Numbered from the stretch's first letter, positions 22,756-35,748 are shown. The stretch: DNA of 64,000 nt from Bugula neritina (GCA_964035545.1 CAXIUT010000137.1:1-64000), one strand, 5' to 3'. Numbers and translations: made by a program. The notes: generated by a model from the letters alone, not told the origin.

Positions 22756-23753
22756 ATGAAAGACAAACAGAAAAAAGATTAAGAATAAGAATAAATCCTA
22801 TCAGATCGATAAGATAACCCTCAACCTCTAAACCAATAACCACAAGCCATCATCTACGGATAAAAGTAACCATCAATCAATGCAGTCCCGTCAACATGCG
22901 ATGTCCTTACTGCCTTGAACGCATCAGAAGCGAAATCATCCTCAAACCATAAATTATTACAGTTGCTCTCGGCATCAGCGTATTTGCTATCGTACCCAAC
23001 TTCATGATGATGCTTCTTACCATACTGTTACTGCAATTCGCTTCCTCTAGAAAGCATCGATGTCCTCTATGTGAACAAGAACTGGGCAGCGATGGCAAAT
23101 TTCTCATCTACTTTACTGATTAAGTCTACAGCATGAATTTCTTATCAGCTGGTCTCATATTCACCAAAAAGACTCTTTTCACCATCTTACTCATATCCTT
23201 TGCTTTTTTGGTAATTTCTCTCAGAGCGACCTACGAAAAGAATAACCATCTAGTAGCGACTACTTGGCCATAATATCTTTCATAATGCCAACATGCTAAT
23301 CCTAATATTTGTTTGAATAAATACAGAAACAAGGAATTCAAGAACTGGTAGGGACATCTTTTGAAGCTATAAGACAATAGAAAGCTGGAATACAAGTGGT
23401 ATTTACATGCAGTGAATCTATACATGAAGATGGAACCAAGTATCCACAACAACACAAAACCAGACATCTTAATTACTCTCAATACAGATGTGTTATCATC
23501 GAATTCATAGTTAGTACAAAAACTTGTTCATGGTGATAATCTTAAATTTAACTGTAGCCTTCACTAAAGAGAAAGAGGTAATTTAAAAGACGTTATGCAT
23601 TTCCATGTGTCAGATTTGGAAGTAGTAGGTCATGATTCACAGTATCAAATGTATACGACTTAAATCGAATAAGATTGGATCAGAATTCATGTGGAAGATA
23701 GAGGAGGTTTGAGAAGTGAAGAAGATCCTCTCAATACTATCAAACCTATCTGA
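22756..23753 (+). CDS. LITAF-like zinc/membrane protein with extra C-terminal membrane + globular domain (325 aa)
   Basis: The N-terminal part has the LITAF layout: Gln/Pro-rich start, CPYC, a membrane-inserting hydrophobic stretch and CPLCEQELG. LITAF proteins sit on late endosome or lysosome membranes. With no intervening TGA the frame continues into a second transmembrane segment (LFTILLISFAFLVISL) and a C-terminal domain with NKYRNKEFKNWQGHLLKL and FHVSDLEVV, which could be a small beta-barrel. One 20-nt intron; 998 minus 20 nt is 326 codons. Either a two-part fusion protein or two genes with an unseen break near 23,133. Confidence 0.6.
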
Positions 23754-24233
23754 TACTTCACTACTTGATCGTTTAAATTTAAAAGTATGATTAATATATT
23801 AGAAAATATAGAAAGTATTTTAGAAAGTAAATGGATAATTTAGAATGATAAAGAAGTATCATTTAGATGATTTGATGATGAAAAAGATAGTAAAGAGAAT
23901 TTTAAGGGAACAAAAATAATACTATAAAGCTAACCGTTATTGTGTAGAGATTTAAATAACATCAAATAACCCAAATTCTCACTATATCTCTCTTCATCTT
24001 ATATTTTTAACAAATCTTATGTTCCATTTTTTAAATTCTTACTCGTTTTTTTTTTTAATTTTTAAATTCAAAGCTAGAAAAATAACGTTAGAGGCCTTAA
24101 TTGATATCGTTTTTCTCCTAAACTGAACAAAATCATTGTTAAAGTCTTTCTAAATACAATAGCAAATCATTGTTGAAAGTGCTATAAATGATCATAATAG
24201 TTTTGTAGATTAGTAGAAATTTTATTGCTTTCA
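23754..24233. other. Region without a confident gene; broken ORF with in-frame TGA
   Basis: From ATG 23787 the + strand reads 27 plausible codons (MINILENIESILESKW...), hits TGA at 23868-23870, then continues in the same frame with coding-like sequence (FDDEKDSKENFKGTKIIL). No GT-AG pair removes the stop cleanly. The rest is T/A-rich leader sequence of the epimerase gene. Possibly a decayed or unrecognised gene. Confidence 0.3.
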
Positions 24234-25351
<1,118 letters not shown>

Positions 25352-25434
25352 TTGAATCATTTTATAATTAGAACTTATATTTAATTAATATAATATTAAA
25401 CTATTCTAAATATTCAAGATACGAAAAGACAGAA

Positions 25435-26013
25435 TCACTTTTGTAGGATATCTTTCATTTTATGATAAAATTTTTGATGATCAGAAGAGGTCTACTTATT
25501 CCTATCCAAATTCAAAGATATAAACTTACCACCCTAACTCATACGCATATCTCCCACTCTCTACTGCTTGATATACTTCGGCTCCACAACTTCACGCCTA
25601 TACTGATTATAATCCCCACTATTCTTTAAATAATCAACTCGAGTATGCACGGGATGGCTTCCTGGTTTATCAGCCTGACCATGTCCGAATCCAACTGAAT
25701 GAGTCAGATGAGATTCTATTTTGATGGGGATATTCATTGATTTTCTGAGATCTTATCTTTTGGCTGAAGGAGTGAAGGTATCTCTTTTGATGGTTGGCGT
25801 GAAAGTGACATTGGGTTTGGAATAGCCCAAAGAGGGTCTTTCTGTTTGATGGGGGTTGTTGACGTTGATGTAGTTGCCTTGAAATGAATTTCTTTTGGAT
25901 TATGTTGTTTTTTGTTTGGCTTATACGAAAGATTTATAGAATTATGTGTTTGTTTGATTTTAGCTGGCTTATGTTTTGATTTTAGTTTGTTAGGATTTGA
26001 TTTTAGTTGGCAT
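25435..26013 (-). CDS. Hypothetical protein, Gln/Lys/Thr-rich N-terminus (192 aa)
   Basis: An intronless ORF of 193 codons from the ATG complementing 26011-26013. The N-terminal half is low-complexity Lys/Gln/Thr. The C-terminal half looks folded: GFGHGQADKPGSHPVHTRVD, DYNQYRREVVEPKYIKQ, then a Lys/Gln end. The PSAKRxD and HTRVD patches resemble short motif proteins of cilia, but no family is named. Confidence 0.58.
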
Positions 26014-26180
26014 AGTAATACCAAATATATTTTTATGGGGATCTATGAAAGTAAAAGATGAATATTTTTTATATTACAATACTTATAATTTCAATATTTT
26101 TCGTTCTAGATTGATAACCCAACATACTTTATTGAATTAATCTATATTTTATTTATTTTTACCTTCTTCTATTGATTTTT

Positions 26181-26673
26181 TCATTAACTAAAGACACCCT
26201 TTATAACTAATAATTTACTTTTTAAAGTAGATGGGTATCTGGCGATTGACTATGGTATTCCACCCAAACAGATCTATTTTTATTGTTGATTTACTCGACC
26301 GCTATTAGGAAATAAATCCATTTTTTTTTATAGCTAGTTCTCTTGTTTCTTGGCAATTATAAAACAACTAGCAAAGCAATAAAGCTGATACTCTTCTAAG
26401 ATCTACTTATAATTTTTATACATTAATTTTAGTCTCGTAAATTAAGTAACATCTTATTCAAATCTTGAGATGATAAGGCACTAAAGATTTAAACTTGTCT
26501 TTGAGGATTATTAGATACATGGCTATTTATATTTAGAGATACGCTACTAACTTTTTCATTGATTCTATTAATTGCTTCTTCTATTCTAGAGGATTTAGCA
26601 TTTGTTTAACTATATTATAAATGTCATAAACTCATAACTTTATCGAAGTTACCAGATTATCAACTAACAGCAT
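26181..26673 (-). CDS. Hypothetical coiled-coil/helical protein (145 aa)
   Basis: Two introns (29 nt GTTATG...ATATAG and 26 nt GTATAAAA...CTTAG) give 438 nt, exactly 146 codons. The start is the ATG complementing 26671-26673. The sequence begins MLLVDNLVTSINQTNAKSS, then helical SRIEEAINRINEKV, and ends SKLLVIKGVFSQ. Its 5' end overlaps the 5' end of the + strand gene at 26621 by 53 nt, so one of the two starts may be wrong. No family recognised. Confidence 0.5.
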
Positions 26674-28180
26674 CGGATCACCTTCACACTACAAACCATC
26701 CAAAGAACTACTCCTCTAGAATCACAAACTCAAAAAACAAAATTAAGTCTTAAAAAAATAACTAAACTCATTTTCTGAAAGACTTGATATCTAGATAAGA
26801 AAAAAAATAAATACAAAAAAATAACCAAGTAAACCTTAGGAAGTAAATAAGATGTAGCTTCAAAATGCATATAAGCAATGCTAGATATATAAGAAATAGG
26901 CCAGTATTTATAAGAAAAAGTTGGAATCATTGTCAAATGAGTCATCAGAGCAGCAGAAGTATGTTAATAAATAATTATAAAAAGAGAATAGAAGTATTAA
27001 AGAAGAGTTAAAATATTATATTAAAGTTAATAAGCAGCAAGAACAGGGCTTATAGGAATTAGGTATTTAAGGTTATACATCAGTTTATAAATAAAATAAA
27101 TCATTGCATTAGTAGGTTAAAAAATTAAGTAAGCAATTTGATATTTATCGAAGAAAAATTGTTAAAACTGAATATAGTTAAAATAGTACAATCAAAGGAT
27201 AATAAAATAATATTAGAAGTCAAAAAAATGTTATTAATAAGACAGTAAAAGATGATAGGAGAATAATGAAGGACAGCTACAGTTCATCAAAAGTAAAAGC
27301 ATAGGTATAAAATAAATATTCAATAAGAAATCGGATAAAAACTCAAACTAATTAAAATAATTAAGAATAAGTTAAAAAATTAAAATAAAAAGCAAATAAA
27401 GATGATATTAAATTAAAAATAGTTACTACTGAAAGAGATCGACTTAAATAATAAATTAAACAGTGTAGAGAAGAATTAGTAATTAAAAATAAAGAAATAT
27501 CACTTCTTAAAGATAAAATAAATAGTATAAATAAAAGTAGTTAAAGTAAACAAGTATAAATTAAAAATTAAATTAAAAATAAAACAAAAAAAAATTAATT
27601 ATTGATCAAAAAATAACCTAAGATATAAAAAATAGTTACTAAATAAACATAAAAATAACCCTAAATAATAAAAAACCAATAAAAGCCAAGAATTTGGATC
27701 TCCAATGATAGCTAGCAACTTCAAAACCCTATCTCAATAAAAAGATACCCAATTCACTAACAATCTTATCCTCCTAGTTCTAATCTAACAAAATGGAGTG
27801 ATCAACCTTTCTCCAGCAAAATAAAATAACTTCATATCAAAACTCATCAAAACGGACATATAAAACACATTCACACCAAATACTAAAAAGGATAACCTAA
27901 ATTTTATCAAACAGATCATTACTAATCGATAGTTTGCAGCTAAAATTAACATATTAATCATCTTTCGGGTTGTTTCAGTGATGGCTACCTGCAGTGTTTG
28001 ACCGTTATCACGTCTAGTAAAAGAATGCAGGCTTTTGGAAATATTGATCTCATAGAAATAAATCAAGATTGCTAGAAATTTTAATTTAGTCTAGATCATA
28101 CCAATATACCAGGCGCTCTCTTTGGGGAAAATGATGACCAAGGAATCAGACAACTGGGATACCTAACCGTCAAACAGTGA
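26621..28180 (+). CDS. Coiled-coil protein with C-terminal globular region (519 aa), copy 1
   Basis: An intronless ORF of 520 codons. Residues about 20-350 are almost continuous Lys/Gln/Glu/Asn coiled coil (for example KELLLQNHKLKKQNQVLKKQ). The last about 130 residues are different: SYPPSSNLTKWSDQPF, then SGCFSDGYLQCLTVIT and GALFGENDDQGIRQLGYLTV, a likely folded domain I cannot name. The 3' part (from about 27,338) is repeated after the N gap. A shorter start is possible because of the head-to-head overlap with the previous gene. Confidence 0.62.
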
Positions 28181-28223
28181 TATTGTGTTATTTTATTTAT
28201 TAATGTAGAAACTATAAATTTGA

Positions 28224-29537
28224 TCAATCATAATCAGCTCCAAACTAGTTAACTCCAATATCTATTTCAGTGGCATATTGGAATTCATCTTGATTGATTG
28301 GACTATTTTCCTAAACAAATTATCCAGCTTCTTATTTGTTTGACTAGAAACCTCCAAACATAGCAATAGTTGACATATCCATAAATAGCATCATTCCCAT
28401 CAAGCCCATCCCTCCGAAACTCATCTAATTGTAGTTTCCCTGGGTATTATATTCTCTACTAACGACTTCTCTTGGAAGGTTAGAATGATCAAAAGATAAG
28501 GGACTTGACATCGACATGCCTTAGTATTTAATCCAGTCAAAATTGCTAAAAAAAGGATGAGATTTTATCTGGTTAATTGAACTAACTCCTATTCTTTACT
28601 CAGGTTTAAACAGTAAAAGTCGGTTGACTAGATCAGCCAATTAGACAGATATTCCAGCAACCATAAAGGACTTTTACCTGAAAATAGAATAATTTATGAA
28701 ACTACCTTTACATAGATAATGTATGAGCACTCCCAGTGCCCAGAAGTCAGTGGCTCTGGAAACGGTTTGCCCTCTAAACTACTATGGTGAAGTAAAGTGA
28801 CAGGCGGCAGGTGCAGCATCTCCGTAACCTTCGGGATGCAATCTAGACAAATTGGTTAAAATAGGATACCCATTTTAAAGAATTACTATGTTATCGAAAT
28901 TGACTCCTCGGTATACTATACCCAACGAATGTAACTTCTAAAGAGCTAATATTATGCCAGCAATAACAAATCTGATATTATTTTAAAGATCTTTTTTGAA
29001 ATATTAGACATATTATGTTTGGAATTAGCCTTTACCTAAATTTTAAGCAAAAGAAGTCAAATTTTAATAATTTTTTAATCCAAAAAATAGATAAAGATAA
29101 TTTTAATCCTAATAGCTATGTAAGCAACTTTATATGAAATGGTATTTAAGATATTTTGTGAGTAGATATTAAATAGAAATATTTCTTTTTTGTCCAAATG
29201 TTTATATTTTTGATTTTTATATCTTTTTCAGCACACACTCATTTTACCTATCATTCGAATCCACCAAACTGGCATTATAATTTTGACTTATTCCCTCAAA
29301 AGATATCATAAAATGGGTGTAATATCCTTTATATTTATTCTAAGATTACTAATAACTGTGTTATTTGATGTATTTGATCGCAAGAGGAAAATCATTGATC
29401 AGTAATTTTTGCATTTCAAGTCTGCTATCTATTGAAGATTTCCTCTTATGTGTAGTTTTGGTTGCAGAAGTGTGTCCAACTGGTCTTATGACTTCTCTGG
29501 GTCTAGGTTCATCGTCCTAGCAACATATATTTCCCAT
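28224..29537 (-). CDS. AGC-type pseudokinase, N-myristoylation/Cys start (437 aa), copy 1
   Basis: An intronless ORF (438 codons) starting MGNICC, a myristoylation/palmitoylation-type start. The kinase layout is clear from the C-lobe: RATDFWALGVLIHYLCKGSF and LVNRLLLFKPEQRIGVSS...HPFFSNFDW. The catalytic HRDLKPEN site reads IVYRGVNFDNIVI (Asp lost) near residue 210, and the DFG position reads LTNLSRLH, so phosphotransfer looks impossible. The GYGDAAPAACHFTSPQQF segment takes the place of the activation loop. A Met/Gly-rich stretch and an acidic Asp/Glu/Gln tail follow. Probably a membrane-anchored scaffold or regulator (inference). Confidence 0.8.
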
Positions 29538-29660
29538 CTATTTTTTGTATTATTATATGATATTATATAACACTCATAAACTACAGATAAATACCGATCT
29601 AAGAGTTATTTGAGAGAATAATTACTAAATTAATCAAGTAGAATAAGATATTAAATAAAG

Positions 29661-31167
29661 ATGGTATTAATCAATTGTGCTCCTGATGGCGGTTGTCCAT
29701 ACGAGTACTATTGTTCAAGTTCTAACTAGTGCATGCATAATCCTGTCTTCCCGATCAGCGGATTCCCTATCTTCATCTACTGTCTTTTCCCGTTCGGAAG
29801 TGCAGTTGTCAATACCAGTGGCAATTCCTTTGGTGAATGGAAAGTATTGCTAGTGATGGACGCTTTGAACTATTCGGAATAGGAAGCTACGATTATATGT
29901 TATCCTTTGGTTCTTGGTACAGCTCTGTATAACTTTATTAGATTGATATTTCAACGCCATCCATCCAAAAATACCAGTTTAGTCGATTACAACATAGTAT
30001 CTATAATCATACCTAATGTGTTATATGGGTCGACTATAGGAGCAGTTATCAATACTCTTATACCTCCTATCGTAGCAGATGTACTTATTATAGCTCTCTA
30101 TACTCTTTTTGCTATCAAGTTTATAAGAAAACTTAGAACTCTTATTAAACAAAAAAAATAAGAGGATATTAAAAAATTAACTCTTGAGTTAGGAGAAAAA
30201 GGATAAAGTCAGGTAAGTTAAAATAAATAAAAATAAAAGTAGTCATAAAAATAAGTAAAAATAGAGGATAATATCTAACCTCAAAATAATAGCAAATAGC
30301 CTCTGATATCTAATAACTAGAAATAGAAATCATAGCCACAAGAACCAAAATAAACTAAAGGTAAATCAGATTACTAACCTCCTAGATCTCTCTTATCTTC
30401 AGGAAATCCCTCAAACATATCTAATATGCTAGCAAAACCATAAATTAATGAGGAACTATAGGCTCAAAATCAATACTAATCAACTTATCATCTTAAACAT
30501 ATTGCTTTCGTAGCTATTCTATTTATTTTCTTCTAAGTGGCAGCCTTTCTTTCCCAAGGAAAATTTGTTCAATTCTAAAAATGTTCTAAATACTTCGCTA
30601 TAGGTATAAGTCTTCTAACTCTGCTCTATATTGGTGTTTTAACCGGTATGTTTCTCTACACTAAAAAGCAAATGGCCTTCTACAAAAGAATCGGGTTCTA
30701 GTATGAATATCCACTTGACAAATTCAAATACTTTGTCATGATATCAATTGGATCATTTATTGGTGGATTCAATGGAGGAGTCTTTGCCTTGGGAAACAGT
30801 ACTACTATTATCTTTACTCTTGTATACTTATAAGTCGAACCTATTGTAGTCAGTGCATGTGTAGGTTTTCAGGTCGTATTTACAGCAGCTGCAGCTATAT
30901 GTTAGGCTATCATTTAGGACACTTTATCTTTGGAGATAATAGGTTTCTTTTTCGGGATAACTTTAGTCGGAGGAGGATTACTTTCCTTTTTATCTGGACA
31001 ATTTATAAAAAGATTCGATCGTACAAAAGTCAACCAAATTTTAGTCACTGTCATGGCTTGTCTCACCTGCAGCAGCATCATTGCTCTTACTGTCAGCATT
31101 GCCATTGGCTATACTCAATTTGGAGCAGAATATATGCATTAATCGGATGGTTTTTTGTTCGAAATGA
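29661..31167 (+). CDS. TauE/SafE-family transporter 1 (copy 1), C-terminal frameshift
   Basis: A four-gene tandem array starts here. The N-terminus has a Cys motif (CAPDGGCPYEYYC...C) before the first membrane segment, which I place outside the membrane. Typical TauE/SafE halves follow: GTALYNFIRLIFQRHPSK / IIPNVLYGSTIGAV, a charged Gln/Lys linker, then GGFNGGVFALGNSTTIIFTL and GGGLLSFLSGQ. The family moves sulfite or organosulfonate-type anions and is widespread in ciliates. Against copy 2, one extra T in the 31151-31156 T-run shifts the last five codons. The shifted frame has no TGA and runs straight into transporter 2, giving one 968-codon ORF (29661-32567). Confidence 0.85.
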
Positions 31168-31200
31168 TATAAAATGTATTCCATATAATTTATTTATCTA

Positions 31201-31243
31201 ATAATAATAGATTTATCTAATAATAATAGATTTATCTAATAAT
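31201..31243 (+). repeat. Short tandem repeat between transporters 1 and 2
   Basis: A 19-nt unit (ATTTATCTAATAATAATAG) is present about three times here and about two times at the matching place in copy 2 (50,282-50,318). It lies in the 60-80 bp spacer just upstream of the transporter 2 ATG and is the only clear copy-number repeat difference between the two copies. Confidence 0.7.
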
Positions 31244-31244
31244 A

Positions 31245-32567
31245 ATGGTCAATCTCTAATGCCAAATCGATTCTGATTGTCCCTATCAGTACTTTTGTTC
31301 ATAGGGTTCATGTCTACATACATAGATATTTCCTATTAATGGATATTAAATCATTCTTTATTGTTTTTTTCCGATAGCTAGTGCTATCTGTAACACATCA
31401 GGTAATTCTTTCGGATAGTTCAAAGTATTATTCCTTATGAATATATTAAACTACTCATAGTCATAGGCTACAAAGTTATGTTATTCTTTGATTTTAGGGA
31501 CAGCTCTTTACAATGTGATATATCTTGTTTTTAGAAGACACCCATAAAAGAAAACTACTCTAGTTGACTATAATATCATTTGTATTATTATTCCTAATGT
31601 GCTATATGGATCTACTATTGGTGCATTTGTTAATAATTTTATACCACCAGTAATCGCTGATTGTTTAGTAGCTCTATTGCTTGGACTATTTTGTATCAAA
31701 TTTATTTTCAAATTAAAAAAAATACTTAAAGAGTAAAAATAAACAAAAAACAACAAATAAATCAGTCAAAAAGATCACTCAAGCAATTTAATTAAATAGT
31801 CATTAATTTCAATATAATAACATTAACAAAAAGTATAAAATAAAAATTAGTATCAAGAGTAATTAGACAAACAACTAAAATACTAATAAGGTCATCATGT
31901 ACCTCATATAGTAGGTATTCTTTTACTCTTTGTTGGTTTTTAGTTATGTGCTTTTCTGGCGCAGGGTAAAATTATTTCTTTTAGCTTTTGTTCGATATAT
32001 TATGCGATTGGTGTTGGTAGTCTAACTCTTCTTTATGTTGTTGTTCTAATAGCTGTCTATCGATATACTAAAAATACCATCAACTATTATAATAAAATTA
32101 AATATGCTTATTAGTATCCTCTTAGTGATCCTAAATATTTTGCATTGATATGTCTTGGGTCATTTTGCGGAGGATTTAACGGAGGAGTCTTTGCGATTGG
32201 CAACAGTACAACCATTATCTTCACATTGCTCTATCTATAAGTCTAGGCTATTATAGTTAGTGCCACTGTAGGTTTTCAAGTTGTTTTTGCTGCAGCTGCA
32301 TCTCTATGTCAAACTTTGGCCAAAGGAGGTCTTTAGCTCTAAGTGGTTGCCTTTTTCTTCGGAATTACCTTTATCGGTGGCGGTATTTTATCTTTTATTG
32401 CTAGCAGAATAGTAAGTCGTTTGAATCGTACAAAAGTCAATATAGTTTTAGTCTCAATCGTGTTTGGTTTGACTGGTACAAGTTCTTTAATGATTCTTGT
32501 AAGTTTGGTTCTTGGATATCTCAATTTCGGAGCATAATATATGATGTCAGTTGATGGTATATGCTGA
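31245..32567 (+). CDS. TauE/SafE-family transporter 2 (copy 1, 440 aa)
   Basis: An intronless 441-codon ORF. It has a shorter version of the N-terminal Cys motif (CQIDSDCPYQYFCS), then IYLVFRRHPQKKTTLVDYNI and IIPNVLYGSTIGAFVNNF in half one, and GGFNGGVFAIGNSTTIIFTL and GGGILSFIASRIVSRLNRTK in half two. The cytoplasmic Lys/Gln linker is the most variable part. The C-terminus is SVDGIC. It is more diverged from genes 3 and 4 than those are from each other. Confidence 0.88.
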
Positions 32568-32602
32568 TTTATATATATTTTTTGCATATTATTAATCTAT
32601 TA

Positions 32603-34057
32603 ATGGTTACTATTGATTGCGCGCCTGATGGTTCTTGTCCGTATTAGTATTTCTGCTCTCAAGATGGACAGTGCTAGCATAATCCTGTCTTTCCATTAAG
32701 TGGATACCCAATAATTATCTATTTGCTCTTTCCCTTTGGAAGTTCATTAGTTAATATCTCTGGTAATTCTTTTGGATAGTGGAAAGTACTTCTTATCATG
32801 GATGCTTTGAATTATTCCTAATCAGCGGCTACAGTTCTCTGCTATCCTCTAACTTTGGGAACAGCTCTTTATAACTTTATATTTCTCATTTTTAGGAGGC
32901 ATCCATCAAAAGATACAAGTTTAGTTGATTACAATATTGTATCTATAATTATACCTAACGTTCTGTATGGGTCGATGGTTGGAGCACTCGTTAATAACTT
33001 CATACCACCTATTATCGCTGATAGTCTGATTGTTGCTCTTTTGGTTGCTTTTAGTGTTAAATTCTATTTTAAGATGAAAAAACTTCAAAATTAAGCACAA
33101 TAAGAACAAAAAGCGACTCTTTAATTGGCTAAAGTACCAGAATAAGATAAAAATAATGCAAATATTATATCTGATGATAACTTAAGTCATAAAAAACCTC
33201 TTCTTGAAGATAATTCATCATAAAAAGTATAAGAAAAATAATAATAAAAAGATTCTTCAGAAAGAGATAGAGGAATATCGAATTAAGTTCGCATTACTTC
33301 TTATATACCAAGTGAGAAATCTGAATACTATTCCCAAATAGTCCATCCAGAACTGGGATAGCAACTGGAATATGAAAAAGGATATCATTTTCTTCATATC
33401 ATTTTCGTTATTATACTCTTTGCAGTCTTCTAAATTTGTTCTTTCTTGGCTCAAGGAAAAATCATTAAATTTGATTTTTGTACCAAATACTATCCGATTG
33501 GAGTGGGTTGTCTGACAGTTCTGTACTTAGTTTTTCTATTTCTGATGTATTTTTATACAAAGAAAAAATTATCTTACTATCGTTAAATAGGTTTTTAATA
33601 TGAGTATCCTCTAGACAAAATTAAATATTTTAGTATTATATGTTTTGGAGCATTTATGGGTGGTTTCAACGGAGGAGTCTTTGCTCTTGGAAATAGCACT
33701 ACTATCATTTTTACTTTGCTTTATCTTTAAGTAGAAGCTATAGTTGCGACAGCCATTGTTGGATTTCAAGTAGTTTTCTCGGCTGCTGCTTCTATAGGTC
33801 AAGCTATAGTCCAAGGTACCCTTCTATGGTCAGTAATAGGGTTCTTTTTTGGATTGACTTTTATAGGTGGTGGGCTTTTGTCTTATCTAGCTCAATATTT
33901 GATTCGAAAATTAGATAGAGCTCGAGTAAACATTATATTAGTTGGAATAGTAGCAGGTTTGACCTTTGTCAGTGCTATTTCGATGGTTATCAACATCATA
34001 ATAGGCTATTAGGTCTTTGGAGCAGCTTATATGATAGAAATAGATGACTTTTGTTGA
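32603..34057 (+). CDS. TauE/SafE-family transporter 3 (copy 1, 484 aa)
   Basis: An intronless 485-codon ORF. The N-terminal motif is CAPDGSCPYQYFCSQDGQC, followed by FLIFRRHPSKDTSLVDYNIV, VLYGSMVGALVNNFIPPIIA, an acidic/Gln linker with PLLEDNS, then GGFNGGVFALGNSTTIIFTL and GGGLLSYLAQYLIRKLDRAR. It ends EIDDFC. Very close to gene 4. Spacing to gene 4 is about 215 bp. Confidence 0.9.
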
Positions 34058-34272
34058 TTAGATTAATCGCTTTTTAATATATTTTTTCTTGTTATTAAAA
34101 TAATCAAATTCTTTGATGATAAAAAGATATATCAATATTTGTAAAAAATATTCCGAAATGTCTTTAGTAGGATTAATAAAAAAGTTCCTTGACTTTCCTC
34201 ATTTGACATTCCATTCATGAATCCTACTAATGAGGATATAAGTTATTATATTTGTTAGATAATAAGATACAA

Positions 34273-35748
34273 ATGGTCACCATCGATTGTGCACCTGACG
34301 GGAGTTGCCCTTATTAGTATTTCTGCTATCAGGATGGACAATGCCATCACAACCCAGTCTTTCCATTAAGTGGATTCCCTATCTTCATCTACATATTCTT
34401 CCCCTTTGGAAGCTCATTGGTCAATGTCTCAGGTAACTCCTTTGGATCATGGAAAGTCTTGCTTCTAATGGATGCCTTGAACTATTCATAATCAGCAGCT
34501 ACGATTCTTTGTTACCCTCTGACTTTGGGAACAGCTCTATATAACTTCATATTTCTTATTTTCAAAAGACATCCTTCAAAAGATACGAGCATAGTGGACT
34601 ATAGTATCGTATCCATCATTATCCCTAACGTTCTCTATGGTTCAATGATTGGAGCATTAATTAATAACTTCATGCCTCCAATAGTTGCGGATAGCCTCAT
34701 TACTGCTCTTCTTATTTTTTTCTGTGTTAAGTTTTTCAATAAGATAAAAAAACTCTTTAACGATGCAAAAGAACAAAAAGCAACTCTTTAAATGGCTAAA
34801 GTACCAGAATAAAATAAAAATGATGCAAATATCATATCTGATGATAATTTGAGTAATAAAAAACCTCTTCTTGAAGATAATTAATAAGAAAAAATAGAAT
34901 AAAAAGTAGAAGAAAAAGCAGAAGAATAAATAGAGAAAAAAGATTCTTCAGAAAGAGATAGAGGAATATCTAACTAAGTACGTATAACATCGTTTATTCC
35001 AAGTGTAAAATCTGAATACTATTCCCAAATAGTTCATCCAGAACTTGGACAACAAATCTAATACGAAAAAGGGTATCACTTTAAGGACATTATTTTTATT
35101 ATAATTCTTTTTGTTGTATTTGAATTATGTTCTTTCTTAGCTCAAGGTAAAATAATTAAATTTGATTTTTGCACCAAATACTATGTCATAGGAGTCAGCT
35201 GCCTCACAGTACTCTATTTTGCCTTTCTTTTCTTGATGTATTACTACACAAAGAAAAGGATGTCATATTTTCGGTAAATAGGTTTTGATTATGAATATCC
35301 TCTTGATAAAATCAAATATTTTGGTATTATTTGTATTGGTGCTTTTAGTGGAGGTTTCAATGGAGGTATCTTTGCTATTGGCAACAGCACCACCATTATC
35401 TTCACTTTACTCTATCTCTAAATATAACCTATAGTTGTAACGGCAATCGTTGGATTTCAAGTAGTTTTCTCTGCAGCTGCTTCTCTTTGTTAAGCCATCG
35501 TTCAAGGAACCATATCATGGCCAGTAATTGCTCTTTTCTTTGGGTTGACATTTGTAGCAGGAGGTATTTTGTCGTATTTGACTCAATACTTGATAAATAA
35601 GTTGGATCGAGCCAAAGTTAATATGATATTAGTGGGGATAGTGGCAGGTTTGACCTTTATTAGTGCTATATCGATGGTAATAAATATAGGATTAGGATAT
35701 TATATGTTTGGAGCTGCTTACATGATTGCAATAGATGACATTTGTTGA
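34273..35748 (+). CDS. TauE/SafE-family transporter 4 (copy 1, 491 aa)
   Basis: An intronless 492-codon ORF with the same plan: CAPDGSCPYQYFCYQDGQC, FLIFKRHPSKDTSIVDYSIV, GSMIGALINNFMPPIVADSL, a Glu/Gln/Lys linker, GGFNGGIFAIGNSTTIIFTL, AGGILSYLTQYLINKLDRAK and the end AIDDIC. The linker is four codons shorter than in copy 2, a difference in a GAAGAA-rich repeat. Confidence 0.9.

Noticed and set aside
27785-28066. Minus-strand hydrophobic ORF (and its copy at 46,880-47,161)
   Set aside because: It lies opposite the well-supported coiled-coil gene, is an antisense shadow of its C-terminal part and has no supporting motif.
30857-31201. Separate small ORFs inside the transporter array
   Set aside because: Fragments created by using the standard code; with Q for TAA/TAG the long transporter frames explain the region completely.
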